DNA of 64,000 nucleotides, taken from positions 1 to 64,000 of IMG/VR virus record IMGVR_UViG_3300023235_000008; one strand, 5' to 3'. This DNA is from a virus. This document shows positions 23,219 through 32,355 of this stretch, in pieces. The position numbers and the translations under genes were made by a program. Each line of letters opens with the position of its first letter. Position 1 is the stretch's first letter. Under the pieces are notes generated by a model. It ran no database searches and was not told the DNA's origin. It was given only the letters and a program-made list of their open reading frames with translations.

Positions 23219-23703
23219 ATAAAGAAAAGTTTTGGGAAGCATTGCAAGCACCGATACGCCGTGATTATTGGAATACCGAAGAGTTCGGACTTGAACTTGA
23301 AAAATGGTTTGGGTATTCTAATCTACGGGAAGCCGAACATCATCATACTTTTAACAGTATTATAAAACGGTTTCCTAACCTTCCGTCATACATTGATCGT
23401 ATTAATATTGAAAATGAACAGCGGGCTGAACAACGGCGGCGTGATTATGACACGTGGACTAGAAAGAATGTAACACTTGTTGAAGTAGATATGCTTGCTG
23501 GTGGAAAAGATAGCCATCCTGATATCAAAACAGATAGTACACAATATCTTGCGCTGATTGGTGGAGGGTTTGTTGCTGGAACGTTTAGTAAGGTTAACGA
23601 GAAGGGTAGACTAAACTTTTGGGGTGGCTATAACCAACAGTATGATAAACCGGGATATAACAGCAGCGACTGGCAAAAACTATGGGAAATCGTAACCAAA
23701 TGA
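23215..23703 (+). CDS. Chimera: FW N-terminus on an unrelated domain
   Basis: 162 residues from 23215. It begins MNKEKFWEALQAP exactly like the FW-CxNC family, then continues with an unrelated sequence without CxNC or WEWxG: a charged helical part (ENEQRAEQRRRDYDTW) and a beta-rich end (TQYLALIGGGFVAGTFSKV). The N-terminal 13 residues therefore behave as a portable module. Function unknown. Confidence 0.6.
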   Translation: MNKEKFWEALQAPIRRDYWNTEEFGLELEKWFGYSNLREAEHHHTFNSIIKRFPNLPSYIDRINIENEQRAEQRRRDYDTWTRKNVTLVEVDMLAGGKDSHPDIKTDSTQYLALIGGGFVAGTFSKVNEKGRLNFWGGYNQQYDKPGYNSSDWQKLWEIVTK

Positions 23704-23873
23704 ATAAAGATAAAGAACTGTTTTGGAAGCGACTATCATTTGAAAAGAGTTGTAATAACTGCTTTTATTCACGTGCGTGTATATCACGATTTATGCCAAA
23801 ACCCGTAACTTGTTCACCTACCCGATTAAATGAATGGGTATGGAATAAAAAGACTTACACGAAAATGAAATGA
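23700..23873 (+). CDS. FW-CxNC family small protein
   Basis: 57 residues from an ATGA overlap at 23700: MNKDKELFWKRL, CNNC, AC and TC further on, and EWVWNKK as a variant end. Followed by a 9-codon stub (MTEKDLSYV) at 23870 that looks like a DGPA-family start without a body. Confidence 0.62.
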   Translation: MNKDKELFWKRLSFEKSCNNCFYSRACISRFMPKPVTCSPTRLNEWVWNKKTYTKMK

Positions 23874-23906
23874 CTGAAAAGGATTTATCTTATGTCTAAA
23901 AAAGAC

Positions 23907-23935
23907 TTGACTTAACTTATTGTCCATGTTACTTT
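23907..23935 (+). promoter_or_regulatory. Probable sigma70-type promoter
   Basis: TTGACT 23907-23912, 17-bp spacer, TACTTT 23930-23935. An AAGGAAAAGGAA leader precedes the ATG at 23965. Confidence 0.5.
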
Positions 23936-23964
23936 AATGAACAATAAGGAAAAGGAATACACAC

Positions 23965-24183
23965 ATGGTAAACGGTTTTGAAGTAGGTCAGAAAGTTACT
24001 TGGTCAAGCGCAGCTGGTCAGTTGGTTGGAACCATCAAAAGTTTCAACAAGGCCAAGAATGCAGCACATAATATGATTGATTGGGTGACGATTAGTTGCC
24101 CTACCCCGATGAACCCAAATCGTACTGCGCACTTCGCAGCAACAAAAAGCTATTTTGCACAGCTTAAAGTTCAAGCAATATGA
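23965..24183 (+). CDS. Hypothetical protein
   Basis: 72 residues with a strong ribosome-binding region. VGQKVTWSSAAGQLVGTIKS looks like a small SH3/KOW-type barrel of the kind seen in DUF2945 or hypervirulence-type proteins; confidence in the fold is low. Coupled by ATGA to a membrane protein gene. Confidence 0.5.
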   Translation: MVNGFEVGQKVTWSSAAGQLVGTIKSFNKAKNAAHNMIDWVTISCPTPMNPNRTAHFAATKSYFAQLKVQAI

Positions 24184-24377
24184 TCTGGTTAATTTTAGGT
24201 CTGACGACTTGGACAGTTGCATCTGTCGTTTTCTTCTTTTGGTCTTGGGAGACTAAAGGTAAATGCGGCGGACCCGATCCGTGGTACGTTTGGGTCTTTA
24301 TGTTGCCGTCATTTGCACTGGCGACTATTATTGGACTGGGTTTTTCGTTAATAGAGATGGTAAAGAAAGGAAAATAA
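24180..24377 (+). CDS. Small membrane protein
   Basis: 65 residues with two membrane helices (about 3-22 and 38-58) joined by a polar loop with GKCGGPDPWYVW. Unknown. Confidence 0.5.
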   Translation: MIWLILGLTTWTVASVVFFFWSWETKGKCGGPDPWYVWVFMLPSFALATIIGLGFSLIEMVKKGK

Positions 24378-24378
24378 A

Positions 24379-24792
24379 ATGACTGAAACACTACCGACGC
24401 TATACATTCTGATGCGGAATGACATGGAAAGCATGAACGCTGGCAAAGCAATGGCGCAAGCTAGTCACGCAAGTAACGCTTTCGTAAAACATGCTAACGA
24501 AGCGTTGCCTGACTTCAATCTTGGTCAATTGTTTCCGCAATGGAAATTGGAAACCGAACAAGGTTTCGGCACTGTTCTGGTTCTAGCTGTTAACGAAAAG
24601 CAGATGCGCCAAGCTGTAGAAACTTCTGAAGTTATGGGTTTGGTTTCTGGTGTTGTTCACGATCCAACCTACCCTCTACGGGATGGTGACACGACACACT
24701 TCCTGCCAGTTGATACGTGTGCTTATGTTTTCGCAGATCGTGCTAACCCGATGGTTAAAGCAGTTCTGGGCAACTTTCCACTTCACCCTTAA
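24379..24792 (+). CDS. PTH2-like peptidyl-tRNA hydrolase
   Basis: 137 residues. NAGKAMAQASHASNAF near residues 22-37 matches the GKxxAQxxHA core of the Pth2 family, whose Lys and His contribute to catalysis. VLAVNEKQMRQAV corresponds to the second conserved region. Family members release tRNA from stalled peptidyl-tRNA. It may rescue ribosomes or recycle tRNA during infection, in line with the other translation genes here. Confidence 0.75.
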   Translation: MTETLPTLYILMRNDMESMNAGKAMAQASHASNAFVKHANEALPDFNLGQLFPQWKLETEQGFGTVLVLAVNEKQMRQAVETSEVMGLVSGVVHDPTYPLRDGDTTHFLPVDTCAYVFADRANPMVKAVLGNFPLHP

Positions 24793-24814
24793 AACACCAT
24801 AAGGAATAAATACC

Positions 24815-25049
24815 ATGTTATACCAACGAGATATTTTCAAAGGCACGACAATCCAACTAACGACCAAACCCTTCAAAAACTGGGAAGGCGGTGGGCACAG
24901 TCCATCAAACCTTTACGCCTGTAACTGAAGTTGTTGAGTTAGACGATTACAACTTACGGCAGGTGATTAAAGTTACACCGATTGTGATGCGAACTGGTAA
25001 TTTTCCTGACCCGAAATGTCCATACACATCTTACGTAGTGGAGTATTAA
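24815..25049 (+). pseudogene. Frameshifted hypothetical gene
   Basis: The frame from ATG 24815 (MLYQRDIFKGTTIQLTTKPF) stops at 24928. An overlapping frame from about 24891 continues VHQTFTPVTEVVELDDYN...SYVVEY to 25049. Together they read like one small beta-rich protein broken near GGAAGGCGGTGGG. It could be a real shift site or an indel. Confidence 0.45.
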
Positions 25050-25053
25050 AAAA

Positions 25054-27568
25054 ATGATAGATGATTTAGTGGTACAGTACAGGGAATCAAATGGTGGAGA
25101 AAGCAACGGACAACACATTACTAGTAGTATCCATGATGGTCGCATTGATCAAATGGTGGAGAAAGCAACGGACAACACATTACTAGTAGTATCCATGATG
25201 GTCGCATTGATGACAATGACAATCCTCGGGATATTATCAACAGCGACAACCCAGACGAAATCCGTAGCGATGGACCCGCCAGAGGGACGATACGAGAGAC
25301 TGGTGGAAGTACGGGAACAGATGGTTCCGAACTCAGTGGCGACACTGGAAATGTTAAACGAGAAACAATCACAGATGGAGAACAAGTAAATGGAAACCCT
25401 AGCACTAGCGGCACCACTAATGACGGTGGCGATACTACAAGCACAGGAAGCACTACCGACGACGACACTGGAACAGATGAAGGTGAAGATGGAGACACAA
25501 CTGGAAACGGTGACGGTGGGGGCGACGATCCATCTTCTGGCGATGGTGATGGTTCTGGCACCAGCAATGGCAGTCTAACTGTAACAGTAACCACACGCAC
25601 ATATAGTGAAACAGAAACAGGCGATCCAGTGCTGGTTGATACTAGCACTGACGCCGTTTCGTCACGTTCTAATGACCTTGAAAACAATCGTGAAGTTGTT
25701 ACAACCGATACAACTACCACTAACACATACGAAACCACTGTAACTACAACACAATACGAAGTTGAAGTAACTACTATTACTGATGCAGATGGTAACGTGG
25801 TAAGCATGACTGAATCTGACCCGACAGTTACTAGCCAAGATTCTACCGTTGACCAAACGAGTGATGCAAGTGTTAACAGTGAAACATCATACGAAGAACC
25901 TACATACGAGACAACGCAGCAAGTCGAAACCGTAACGGTTGTAAGTGATCCTGTTACCGAAACCACGTATGAAGACGTAACTTCACGTACCAACGATTTA
26001 GAAAACAATGAAGAAGATGTAACCGTTACTAGAAATTATACGGACGAAACTTCTGTTGATAAACACGTGAAGTAGAACACGTTGATACTTTCACAACCTT
26101 TGAGAATGCGGCGGTAACGGTTGAATATGTTCAAGACGTTAACGTGGTTGTCGGTGATCCTGTGGTTGATGTTCAATCAGAAACATATACTGAGCGTGAG
26201 ATTGATTACGACAATGACCGTGAAAAACTTTCAACATATGAAGATACCACTACAACCACAACGATAACAACCACTACGACCACAACCACTACGCCTGTGT
26301 ATACTGTGACGTATTCAGATGGAACAACGGAAACAGAATATGGCAATCCTGCCGCTGATGTGGTGAGTAGTGATAACGTGACGGTTGATACAAATGTTGA
26401 AGCAATCAATACAGATTACGAATATCCAGAGATTGTTACCACAAATGATACTGTAACGTCAACTGATGTTACTGACCCTGCTGTTACGACCACGTATGAA
26501 GATGTGACTGTTACTGTTCAAAATGAAGATGGAACGACAACTGAAGTCACCACACGTGAGTTCACTGACACAACATCGGTTACAACGACTGTAACAAATA
26601 CAACGACACCAACAACCACGTTGACCTATTCCGATGGAACAACTGAAACGGTGGTTGGTGATCCGATTATTACTACCGAAACAACAACAGATGAAACATT
26701 CATTGAACGTGATGAAATCATTGACCAAGACACAACACCATTCGCTGATGAAGATGCCTTTACTGGTGTAGAAGATCAAGCTACGCAGTTTTACCTTGAT
26801 GATATTCTTGAAAATGATTATGATCTTGATGGTGATGTATTGGATTTGGTATCGTTTGATCAGCCATCTAACGGCACATTGACATACGATGCTAACGAAC
26901 AACTGTTTACATTTACGCCTGACGAGAATTGGAATGGCGAGACATCATTTGGATATACAATCACTGACGGTGACGATGAAGTAAGTTCAACAGTGAACCT
27001 AACGACTGAAGATGATTTAACTGATGAAGGTGAAGAAAACTACGAAGACCCTAATGGCGGTGGATCGGGACACGGTTCAGGTTCAGGAAGTGGATCAGGG
27101 TCTGGTTCAGGACATGGAAAGGATTCTGGCTCTGGAAAAGATAAAGATACTGGTTCAGGTTCGGGTCATGGAAAGGATTCTGGTTCTGGAAAAGGCAAGG
27201 ATAAAGATGGCAAAGATAACGACGATTCAGGACACGGAAAAGGTGGCTCAAAATCTGGAAGCGGTTCTGGGAAAGGAAGCGGCGAAGGCAAAGATTCGGG
27301 AATGGAAAAGAACGATGGGTCTGCTGAAGGCGATGCGAAGGATTCGCAAAAGAACGATGAAGAAGCCGACTTCGTATTTGGATTAGAACGTGATGGTGAT
27401 GTTCAAAACGATTGGGTGAATGCTGAAGCATCTGATGAAAGCAACGGCAATGGATGGACAGATCATACACCTACAGAAGATGATGATACAATGAACTGGG
27501 GCGATGGCGAAAGTAAAGTTGACCTGCCAGATGATTTACACGACTACGATAATAACCATAATTACTAA
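25054..27568 (+). pseudogene. Fragmented Thr/Asp-rich surface protein with cadherin-like domain
   Basis: Three open pieces (25054-25389, a frame running to 26075, and 26144-27568) form one gene. The first break is a 62-bp duplication that shifts frame. The second is at AAA 26061-26063, where restoring one A joins the frames. The restored product would be about 800 residues: Gly/Ser/Asp/Thr-rich start, repeated TTTVT-type beta segments with TYSDGTTET and SDPT/GDP motifs, a VCBS/tandem-95-like domain (DILENDYDLDGDVLDL, PDENWNGETSFGYTITDG) and a GSGSGHGKDSGSGK-type tail. Such architecture suits an adhesin or fibre. Confidence 0.65.
25087..25210 (+). repeat. Exact 62-bp tandem duplication
   Basis: Units 25087-25148 and 25149-25210 are identical. 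Because 62 is not a multiple of three, the second copy throws the gene out of frame; deleting one copy would restore it. Confidence 0.9.
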
Positions 27569-27602
27569 ACAAAGACTTATTTGATACTAAGAAAAATGAT
27601 GA

Positions 27603-27878
27603 TTAATCATCACACCAACGTATAACACCGTATTGCACTTCGGCAATGGCTTCATCTGGTGTGATATCAAACCATTCACCTGATACCCTAGTGTGACGGT
27701 TTGCTTTGTGTATTTCTGATTCTATAAGGCGAACTTGTTTCTCTGGCACTTCCGCATAATAATGTATTTTTAGTTTAGTGGGATTACCTGTCTGTAGTGC
27801 AGCTAACCTTGTATCAACATCATTGCTGAACCCTATTTTTTGTGGTCCATCCACGCCACCTATTACATATATAAACAT
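27603..27878 (-). CDS. T5orf172 / MUG113 GIY-YIG-like nuclease domain protein
   Basis: 91 residues. YVIGGVDGPQKIGFSNDVDTR near the N-terminus and TRVSGEWFDITPDEA near the C-terminus are the two halves of the T5orf172 (MUG113) subgroup of GIY-YIG domains. The domain is complete but free-standing. Possibly a homing-type or repair nuclease. It overlaps the next minus-strand gene by one base. Confidence 0.75.
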   Translation of the reverse strand: MFIYVIGGVDGPQKIGFSNDVDTRLAALQTGNPTKLKIHYYAEVPEKQVRLIESEIHKANRHTRVSGEWFDITPDEAIAEVQYGVIRWCDD

Positions 27879-28954
27879 TACGAATAGACTGCCCGTTGAT
27901 AGTTAACTATTAGTTCTTGGAGGATACTATCTTCGAACTCTCCGTAAAATAGATTGTTATTATGCTCTAGGATAGGTTTCATATCATGATACATTGTGTG
28001 TAGATCATCCATAGATAATGAGTTGACATACTTTACAACTTCTGCGATCATATCAAGTCTGCGGCGTGGGTTAAGTTCAAGGTCATAACTTTCATCCCAC
28101 CATTTGTCAAATGACTGGAAGCCATATCGTTTCAAATAAGCTAATGAACCGGGTGTTGATGTTAATACGAATGGACGTTGTAGTGCGATGGGTTTGAATA
28201 TCTTTTCCGTTAAGTGATTGAATTTCTCATAAAAAACTGTTTCGTTTACTACATGAAGGAATGATTTAGATTGCGTGACCCAATCAATCTCAAAACTTGT
28301 ATTTGGGATAGGATTATCTAAGTGATCATACCGATATGGGAAGCTTGCTTTACGCACAGATGCCTTTTGATGTTCGTTTAAAAAGCAGTATTGGTTATCC
28401 AATATTTCGTCAATGGTTTTGTTGCTGAATGGACATATATCTGAGCAGCTTACTTGATTGGTATGTGGGTCGGGCAGGATGCTTGATAGATACAAACGAT
28501 AATCTCGCATACCTTCTATGATACGACTTGAACTGTTATACTTATATTCAAAGGTGTCGAATGGTTTATAATGTCTATAGTTTCTATACCACCGTAATGC
28601 TAAATATCCTTGAAAGAAAAAATAAACTGTTTCGAACGACCCGCACCCTTCAAATGTTTGCTTATAGTCATTGTTGTAATCACTAATAAGGATTAGTTTC
28701 TTCTTGGAACCTCTCGCAGTTCTCAGTTGTGGTATTTTATCATATGAAAAGTTTGGTTCATTGGCGGCGAATATATTTATAAAGGATGACTTTACACTAT
28801 TCGCCGAATGACTCACCTGAATGTCTAAATAACAATCGGTAACCGTGCCGGGGTCTTCAAAATATACATTTTTATATATGCCAAACCCATTTTTATATAG
28901 AAATTCAGCTATGGAAATGCTATAATTAAGAACATCATACAAAGGACACTCCAA
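27878..28954 (-). CDS. Glycosyltransferase-like protein
   Basis: 358 residues, apparent TTG start (no ATG fits). The C-terminal third, LTEKIFKPIALQRPFVLTS followed by YGFQSFDKWWDESYD, matches a motif of phage and fucosyltransferase-like glycosyltransferases, where it belongs to the sugar-nucleotide site. The N-terminal half is not recognised. Only one base separates its start from the divergently read ugd gene. Probably glycosylates a phage or host surface component. Confidence 0.6.
   Translation of the reverse strand: MECPLYDVLNYSISIAEFLYKNGFGIYKNVYFEDPGTVTDCYLDIQVSHSANSVKSSFINIFAANEPNFSYDKIPQLRTARGSKKKLILISDYNNDYKQTFEGCGSFETVYFFFQGYLALRWYRNYRHYKPFDTFEYKYNSSSRIIEGMRDYRLYLSSILPDPHTNQVSCSDICPFSNKTIDEILDNQYCFLNEHQKASVRKASFPYRYDHLDNPIPNTSFEIDWVTQSKSFLHVVNETVFYEKFNHLTEKIFKPIALQRPFVLTSTPGSLAYLKRYGFQSFDKWWDESYDLELNPRRRLDMIAEVVKYVNSLSMDDLHTMYHDMKPILEHNNNLFYGEFEDSILQELIVNYQRAVYS
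28916..28926 (+). promoter_or_regulatory. Extended -10 promoter of the split ugd gene
   Basis: TGCTATAAT ends at 28926, inside the divergent gene, with no clear -35. An AAAGGA site precedes the ATG at 28956. Confidence 0.5.
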
Positions 28955-28955
28955 T

Positions 28956-30029
28956 ATGAAAATATCGTTTATAGGGCTTGGTAAACTTGGTTTGCCGTGC
29001 GCTGAAGAAATTGCTAAAAAAGGTCATACTGTTACCGGTTATGATATCCAAGGGTTCAAGTCAGATTTGGTTACTAGTGTGGAATCAATCAAAGATTTAA
29101 TACACCACGACTACAGTAACCGCCCTGATATTTTATTTATCGCAGTTCCAACACCCCACGAAGAATCTTATGATGGTCGATACCCAACTGCGCATTTGCC
29201 ACCAAAAGATTTTGACTACACCATTGTTAAAGATGTGATGAAAGAAGTTAATCGTTATAGTAATCGCCAGACACTGGTGGTCCTTGTATCGACCGTGCTA
29301 CCCGGCACAGTTCGCCGTGAGCTTATTGATGTGATTCCACGTAATCGCTTTGTATACAATCCATACCTAATCGCTATGGGAACAGTTGGATGGGATATGG
29401 TCAATCCAGAAATGGTAATGATTGGTACTAAAGATGGCGATGAAACAACTGAAGCACGAGAGTTGATTGATTTCTATGAAACCGTTATGGATAATGACCC
29501 ACGTTATGTTGTCGGAACATGGGATGAAATGGAATGCGTGAAGATTTTCTACAATACATTCATTTCTACAAAAATCGGTCTTGTGAATATGATTCAAGAC
29601 GTTGCTGAAAAGCAAGGCAATATCAATGTTGATGTAGTTACAGATGCCATTGCGCATTCAACACACCGTATTATGTCACCTATGTATATGAAGGCTGGCA
29701 TGGGCGATGGGGGTGCTTGTGTTAAATCTGACTTTAAAATTAATGTAAATGACGCACATATTGAAATCAGCGAGTTATATAACACATTTAACGACACTGA
29801 ATATTATATCGTAGATTCAATGAATTGGGCAGGAACAAAGAAAGACCAAAAGAAAATTGCCGATGTTACTATGCGAGAATATAGCGGCCCATTGTATACT
29901 TTTACTACCGAATCTGGAAAGAAAATATCAGTTACAAAAGATCATTTAATTCCAGTAGAACGAAAAAGAAAACGAATTATTATAAAGGCAGAAGACATCA
30001 AAGAAACAGATAAATTATTTATTTTATAG
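28956..30029 (+). CDS. ugd: UDP-glucose 6-dehydrogenase N-half fused to N-intein
   Basis: 357 residues. Residues 1-254 are the N-terminal part of a UDP-glucose/GDP-mannose dehydrogenase: Rossmann GLGKLGLP at 7-14, VPTP near 70, STVLPGT near 113, and MGDGGA at the end. Residue 255 (codon 29718-29720) is Cys1 of an intein: the last 103 residues show a block-B motif VTKDHLIPV (TxxH) and a typical N-intein end AEDIKETDKLFIL, then a stop. The catalytic Cys of the dehydrogenase is missing here and is supplied by the product of 30897. Product must trans-splice to be active. Confidence 0.88.
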   Translation: MKISFIGLGKLGLPCAEEIAKKGHTVTGYDIQGFKSDLVTSVESIKDLIHHDYSNRPDILFIAVPTPHEESYDGRYPTAHLPPKDFDYTIVKDVMKEVNRYSNRQTLVVLVSTVLPGTVRRELIDVIPRNRFVYNPYLIAMGTVGWDMVNPEMVMIGTKDGDETTEARELIDFYETVMDNDPRYVVGTWDEMECVKIFYNTFISTKIGLVNMIQDVAEKQGNINVDVVTDAIAHSTHRIMSPMYMKAGMGDGGACVKSDFKINVNDAHIEISELYNTFNDTEYYIVDSMNWAGTKKDQKKIADVTMREYSGPLYTFTTESGKKISVTKDHLIPVERKRKRIIIKAEDIKETDKLFIL

Positions 30030-30058
30030 GTGATAACGGTACTTGTTATGTATTTTTG

Positions 30059-30066
30059 TATAAATA
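30059..30066 (+). promoter_or_regulatory. T4-type late promoter of the endonuclease gene
   Basis: Perfect TATAAATA after a short ATAAC/GTTAT hairpin and T tract. AGGAGAT precedes the ATG at 30085. The nuclease is thus separately expressed from the dehydrogenase. Confidence 0.7.
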
Positions 30067-30084
30067 AAGTATAGGAGATACATA

Positions 30085-30900
30085 ATGATAGTAGAAGAAT
30101 TTAGACGAAAATATTCATGGATAGATAAGAAAAAAAACAAGACTGTTTATTGTAGTACAAAGATGATCCGATTGAAATGCGACAAATGCGATCTAATACA
30201 CGAACGAGATTTATCACATTACACCAAGATGACAAAGGTTGATCTGTTTGACAAGGATTATTGTAATAAATGTTGGCGGTCGATATTAAACAACCGTCCG
30301 GAGAAAATAAAAAAGATGTCAGACGCATTAAAAAAGGTGTGGAGTGACCCAAAAAAACGACAGGAAATGTCAATAATGATGAAAAATATTTGTGCTAAAA
30401 CTGGAAGAATGATTGGAGATAATAACCCAATGAAAAATCCAGAAACACAAAAAAAGGTAGGAAAAACCCGTTCAGAACGAATGACAAAAGAAGAAAGAAA
30501 GAAATATTCATTAGGATCAAAAAAAGCATGGGAGGACGGAAAATATATAGGCGCTAATACAACAGGAAAATGTGTTTGGCATGATTACGTCCATTCGAAT
30601 GGTGAATTGTACAAAGTTCAAGGAACATGGGAATTAGCATTTATTAAATGGTTAGATAGAAACAATATGACATTTAGTTGTCATATAGGACGTATCCCTT
30701 ATGTGGATGCAAATGGTAAAGAACGAAATTATTATCCTGATTTTTATGTGAATGAATGGAAGTGCTATATAGATGTTAAATCTGATTACTGGCACAGCAA
30801 AGAACCAACCAAGTTTGATCTACTAAAAGAACAACACCCAAATAATCCAATTAAATTATTATTTAAACGAGATTTAGAAAACTTAGGAATTAAAATATGA
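30085..30900 (+). CDS. Vsr/PD-(D/E)XK-like homing endonuclease
   Basis: 271 residues. In order: a zinc knuckle pair (CDKC at 32-35, CNKC at 60-63), a NUMOD-like DNA-binding segment (GDNNPMKNPETQKK), a basic helical stretch, then a nuclease domain with GTWELAFIKWLD, NYYPDFYV and YIDVKSDYW, the PD...DxK core of Vsr-type enzymes. Free-standing endonucleases of this type inserted between split-intein halves are known as fractured-gene homing endonucleases. Its stop overlaps the start of the C-intein gene by ATGA. Confidence 0.85.
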   Translation: MIVEEFRRKYSWIDKKKNKTVYCSTKMIRLKCDKCDLIHERDLSHYTKMTKVDLFDKDYCNKCWRSILNNRPEKIKKMSDALKKVWSDPKKRQEMSIMMKNICAKTGRMIGDNNPMKNPETQKKVGKTRSERMTKEERKKYSLGSKKAWEDGKYIGANTTGKCVWHDYVHSNGELYKVQGTWELAFIKWLDRNNMTFSCHIGRIPYVDANGKERNYYPDFYVNEWKCYIDVKSDYWHSKEPTKFDLLKEQHPNNPIKLLFKRDLENLGIKI

Positions 30901-31418
30901 CAACTGAACGAATTACAAATATTGAAATAACTGAATACAATGGTGATGTTTACAATTTAGAAGTGGAACCCAATCATGAAAATAAAGATGATCAATTTTA
31001 TATGTGTGCTGACACTGGAATCGTAATTCATAATTGTCACCCACGTGACAACATTGCTTTACGTTGGATGGCAAAAGACCTAAATCTTGGCTACGATTTG
31101 TTTGATGCGGTAATGAATGCCCGTGAACAACAAGCCAAGAATATGGCAGACAAACTAGTTAGTTACAATCTACCTGTTGTGATTATGGGCAAAAGTTATA
31201 AGCCCGGTGTGGATTACGAAGATGGGTCAAGTTCTATTCTTGTTGGATCATATATTGATGATGTGCAATATGATGTAATCCTTGACGAACCTGCTGTATA
31301 TCTAATGGCACATCCGCAAGATACGTTTAACGAAGGCGCAGAAGATTCTGTGGTTGTTGACCCTTGGCGTCAAGTACGTTCACAACATAAGACATATTGG
31401 TATGGAAATACTAGATGA
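30897..31418 (+). CDS. ugd: C-intein fused to UDP-glucose 6-dehydrogenase C-half
   Basis: 173 residues. Residues 1-46 form the C-intein: VYNLEVEPNH (block F) and GIVIHN (block G with terminal Asn). The +1 residue is Cys (codon 31035-31037). The following 127 residues (CHPRDNIALRWMAKDLNLGY) continue the dehydrogenase. Splicing would give GGACHPRD, the GGxCxPxD active site with its nucleophilic Cys, in a 381-residue enzyme. The Cys +1 is therefore both splicing residue and catalytic residue. Confidence 0.88.
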   Translation: MTTERITNIEITEYNGDVYNLEVEPNHENKDDQFYMCADTGIVIHNCHPRDNIALRWMAKDLNLGYDLFDAVMNAREQQAKNMADKLVSYNLPVVIMGKSYKPGVDYEDGSSSILVGSYIDDVQYDVILDEPAVYLMAHPQDTFNEGAEDSVVVDPWRQVRSQHKTYWYGNTR

Positions 31419-31612
31419 ATAAGGATGAGTTTTGGCGAGCATTGACAATCCCGCCAAATGATCAACGAACATGTTCGAACTGTATTAAGAAGAATGGTCT
31501 TGAATGCTTTATTCAAGATTTGGACATGGCGCATTGGCCAGAAAACAAGTATTGTTCACGTGGATTGCATCTTGACAATAGCGTTGATAAATGGGAATGG
31601 AATGGCGAATGA
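31415..31612 (+). CDS. FW-CxNC family small protein
   Basis: 65 residues in an ATGA overlap after ugd: MNKDEFWRALTIP, CSNC, ECFI, YCSRG, KWEWNGE. It also overlaps the SGNH gene by 4 nt, so it sits as a cassette between two metabolic genes. Confidence 0.66.
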   Translation: MNKDEFWRALTIPPNDQRTCSNCIKKNGLECFIQDLDMAHWPENKYCSRGLHLDNSVDKWEWNGE

Positions 31613-32355
31613 AACTAATAGCTGGTGGATGTAGCCTGATACAAGGCGCAGAGTTACAAAATACTGATAATACGTGGACTGGAAATATTGCCGAACGCCG
31701 TGGATTTGAGTATATCAACGAAGGCTATCCCGGCGCAGGTAACAGATATATCGCCAAACGCATTATTGATAGGGTATCAACGATAGACGACAATGTTGCG
31801 GTAATAGTTCAATGGTCATATCTTTCACGCTATGATTACATTTGTTCATTTGATACTAAAGAGCAGAATAGTCCTTGGTATACCCTAACACCCGCACACC
31901 TAAACTTGTCTGATAAAACGGTAGCATCGTGCTTTGGCGATGAGTATGTTCAACGCATCAAAAACTTCGGCACCGACAAGTGGGCAGAAGTTGAATATCG
32001 TATGCTTGATAGTATGAATGAACTTGACAACACACTTACACAAATCCTATTGCTACAGGAATATTTGAATAATAGAAACATCCCGTATATGTTTTCTTGT
32101 GCTGAACGATGGAACGATTTCAAACATTGGAATACATTAAAGAATAATGGTCCATCTATTTGTAGAAGTCTATACGACAGCATTGACTGGAATAAGTTTA
32201 AATGGTTTCCGCACGATTATGGCGACACAGGATTTGTATATTGGGCTAATGCACACAACTTTGAAAAGGGGCAATACGGACACCCTCTTGAAGAAGCACA
32301 TGTTGCCGCTGCTGACATTATGGAACCACATTTTATGGAGATTCTAAATGAGTAA
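31609..32355 (+). CDS. SGNH/GDSL-like hydrolase
   Basis: 248 residues from 31609. The N-terminal GGCSLIQG fits block I (catalytic Ser), GYPGAGNRYIAKR supplies the Gly/Asn of later blocks, and GHPLEEAHVAAADIM near the C-terminus carries the catalytic-type His. Similar proteins occur in T4-like marine phages. Likely an esterase or deacetylase acting on a glycan or surface polymer in the sugar cluster. Confidence 0.65.
   Translation: MKLIAGGCSLIQGAELQNTDNTWTGNIAERRGFEYINEGYPGAGNRYIAKRIIDRVSTIDDNVAVIVQWSYLSRYDYICSFDTKEQNSPWYTLTPAHLNLSDKTVASCFGDEYVQRIKNFGTDKWAEVEYRMLDSMNELDNTLTQILLLQEYLNNRNIPYMFSCAERWNDFKHWNTLKNNGPSICRSLYDSIDWNKFKWFPHDYGDTGFVYWANAHNFEKGQYGHPLEEAHVAAADIMEPHFMEILNE

Noticed and set aside
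25121-26008. A 295-codon minus-strand frame rich in Ser and Val
   Set aside because: It is the mirror of the Thr/Asp-rich surface gene (ACN and GAY codons read backwards give Ser and Val runs). No start signal or family motif.
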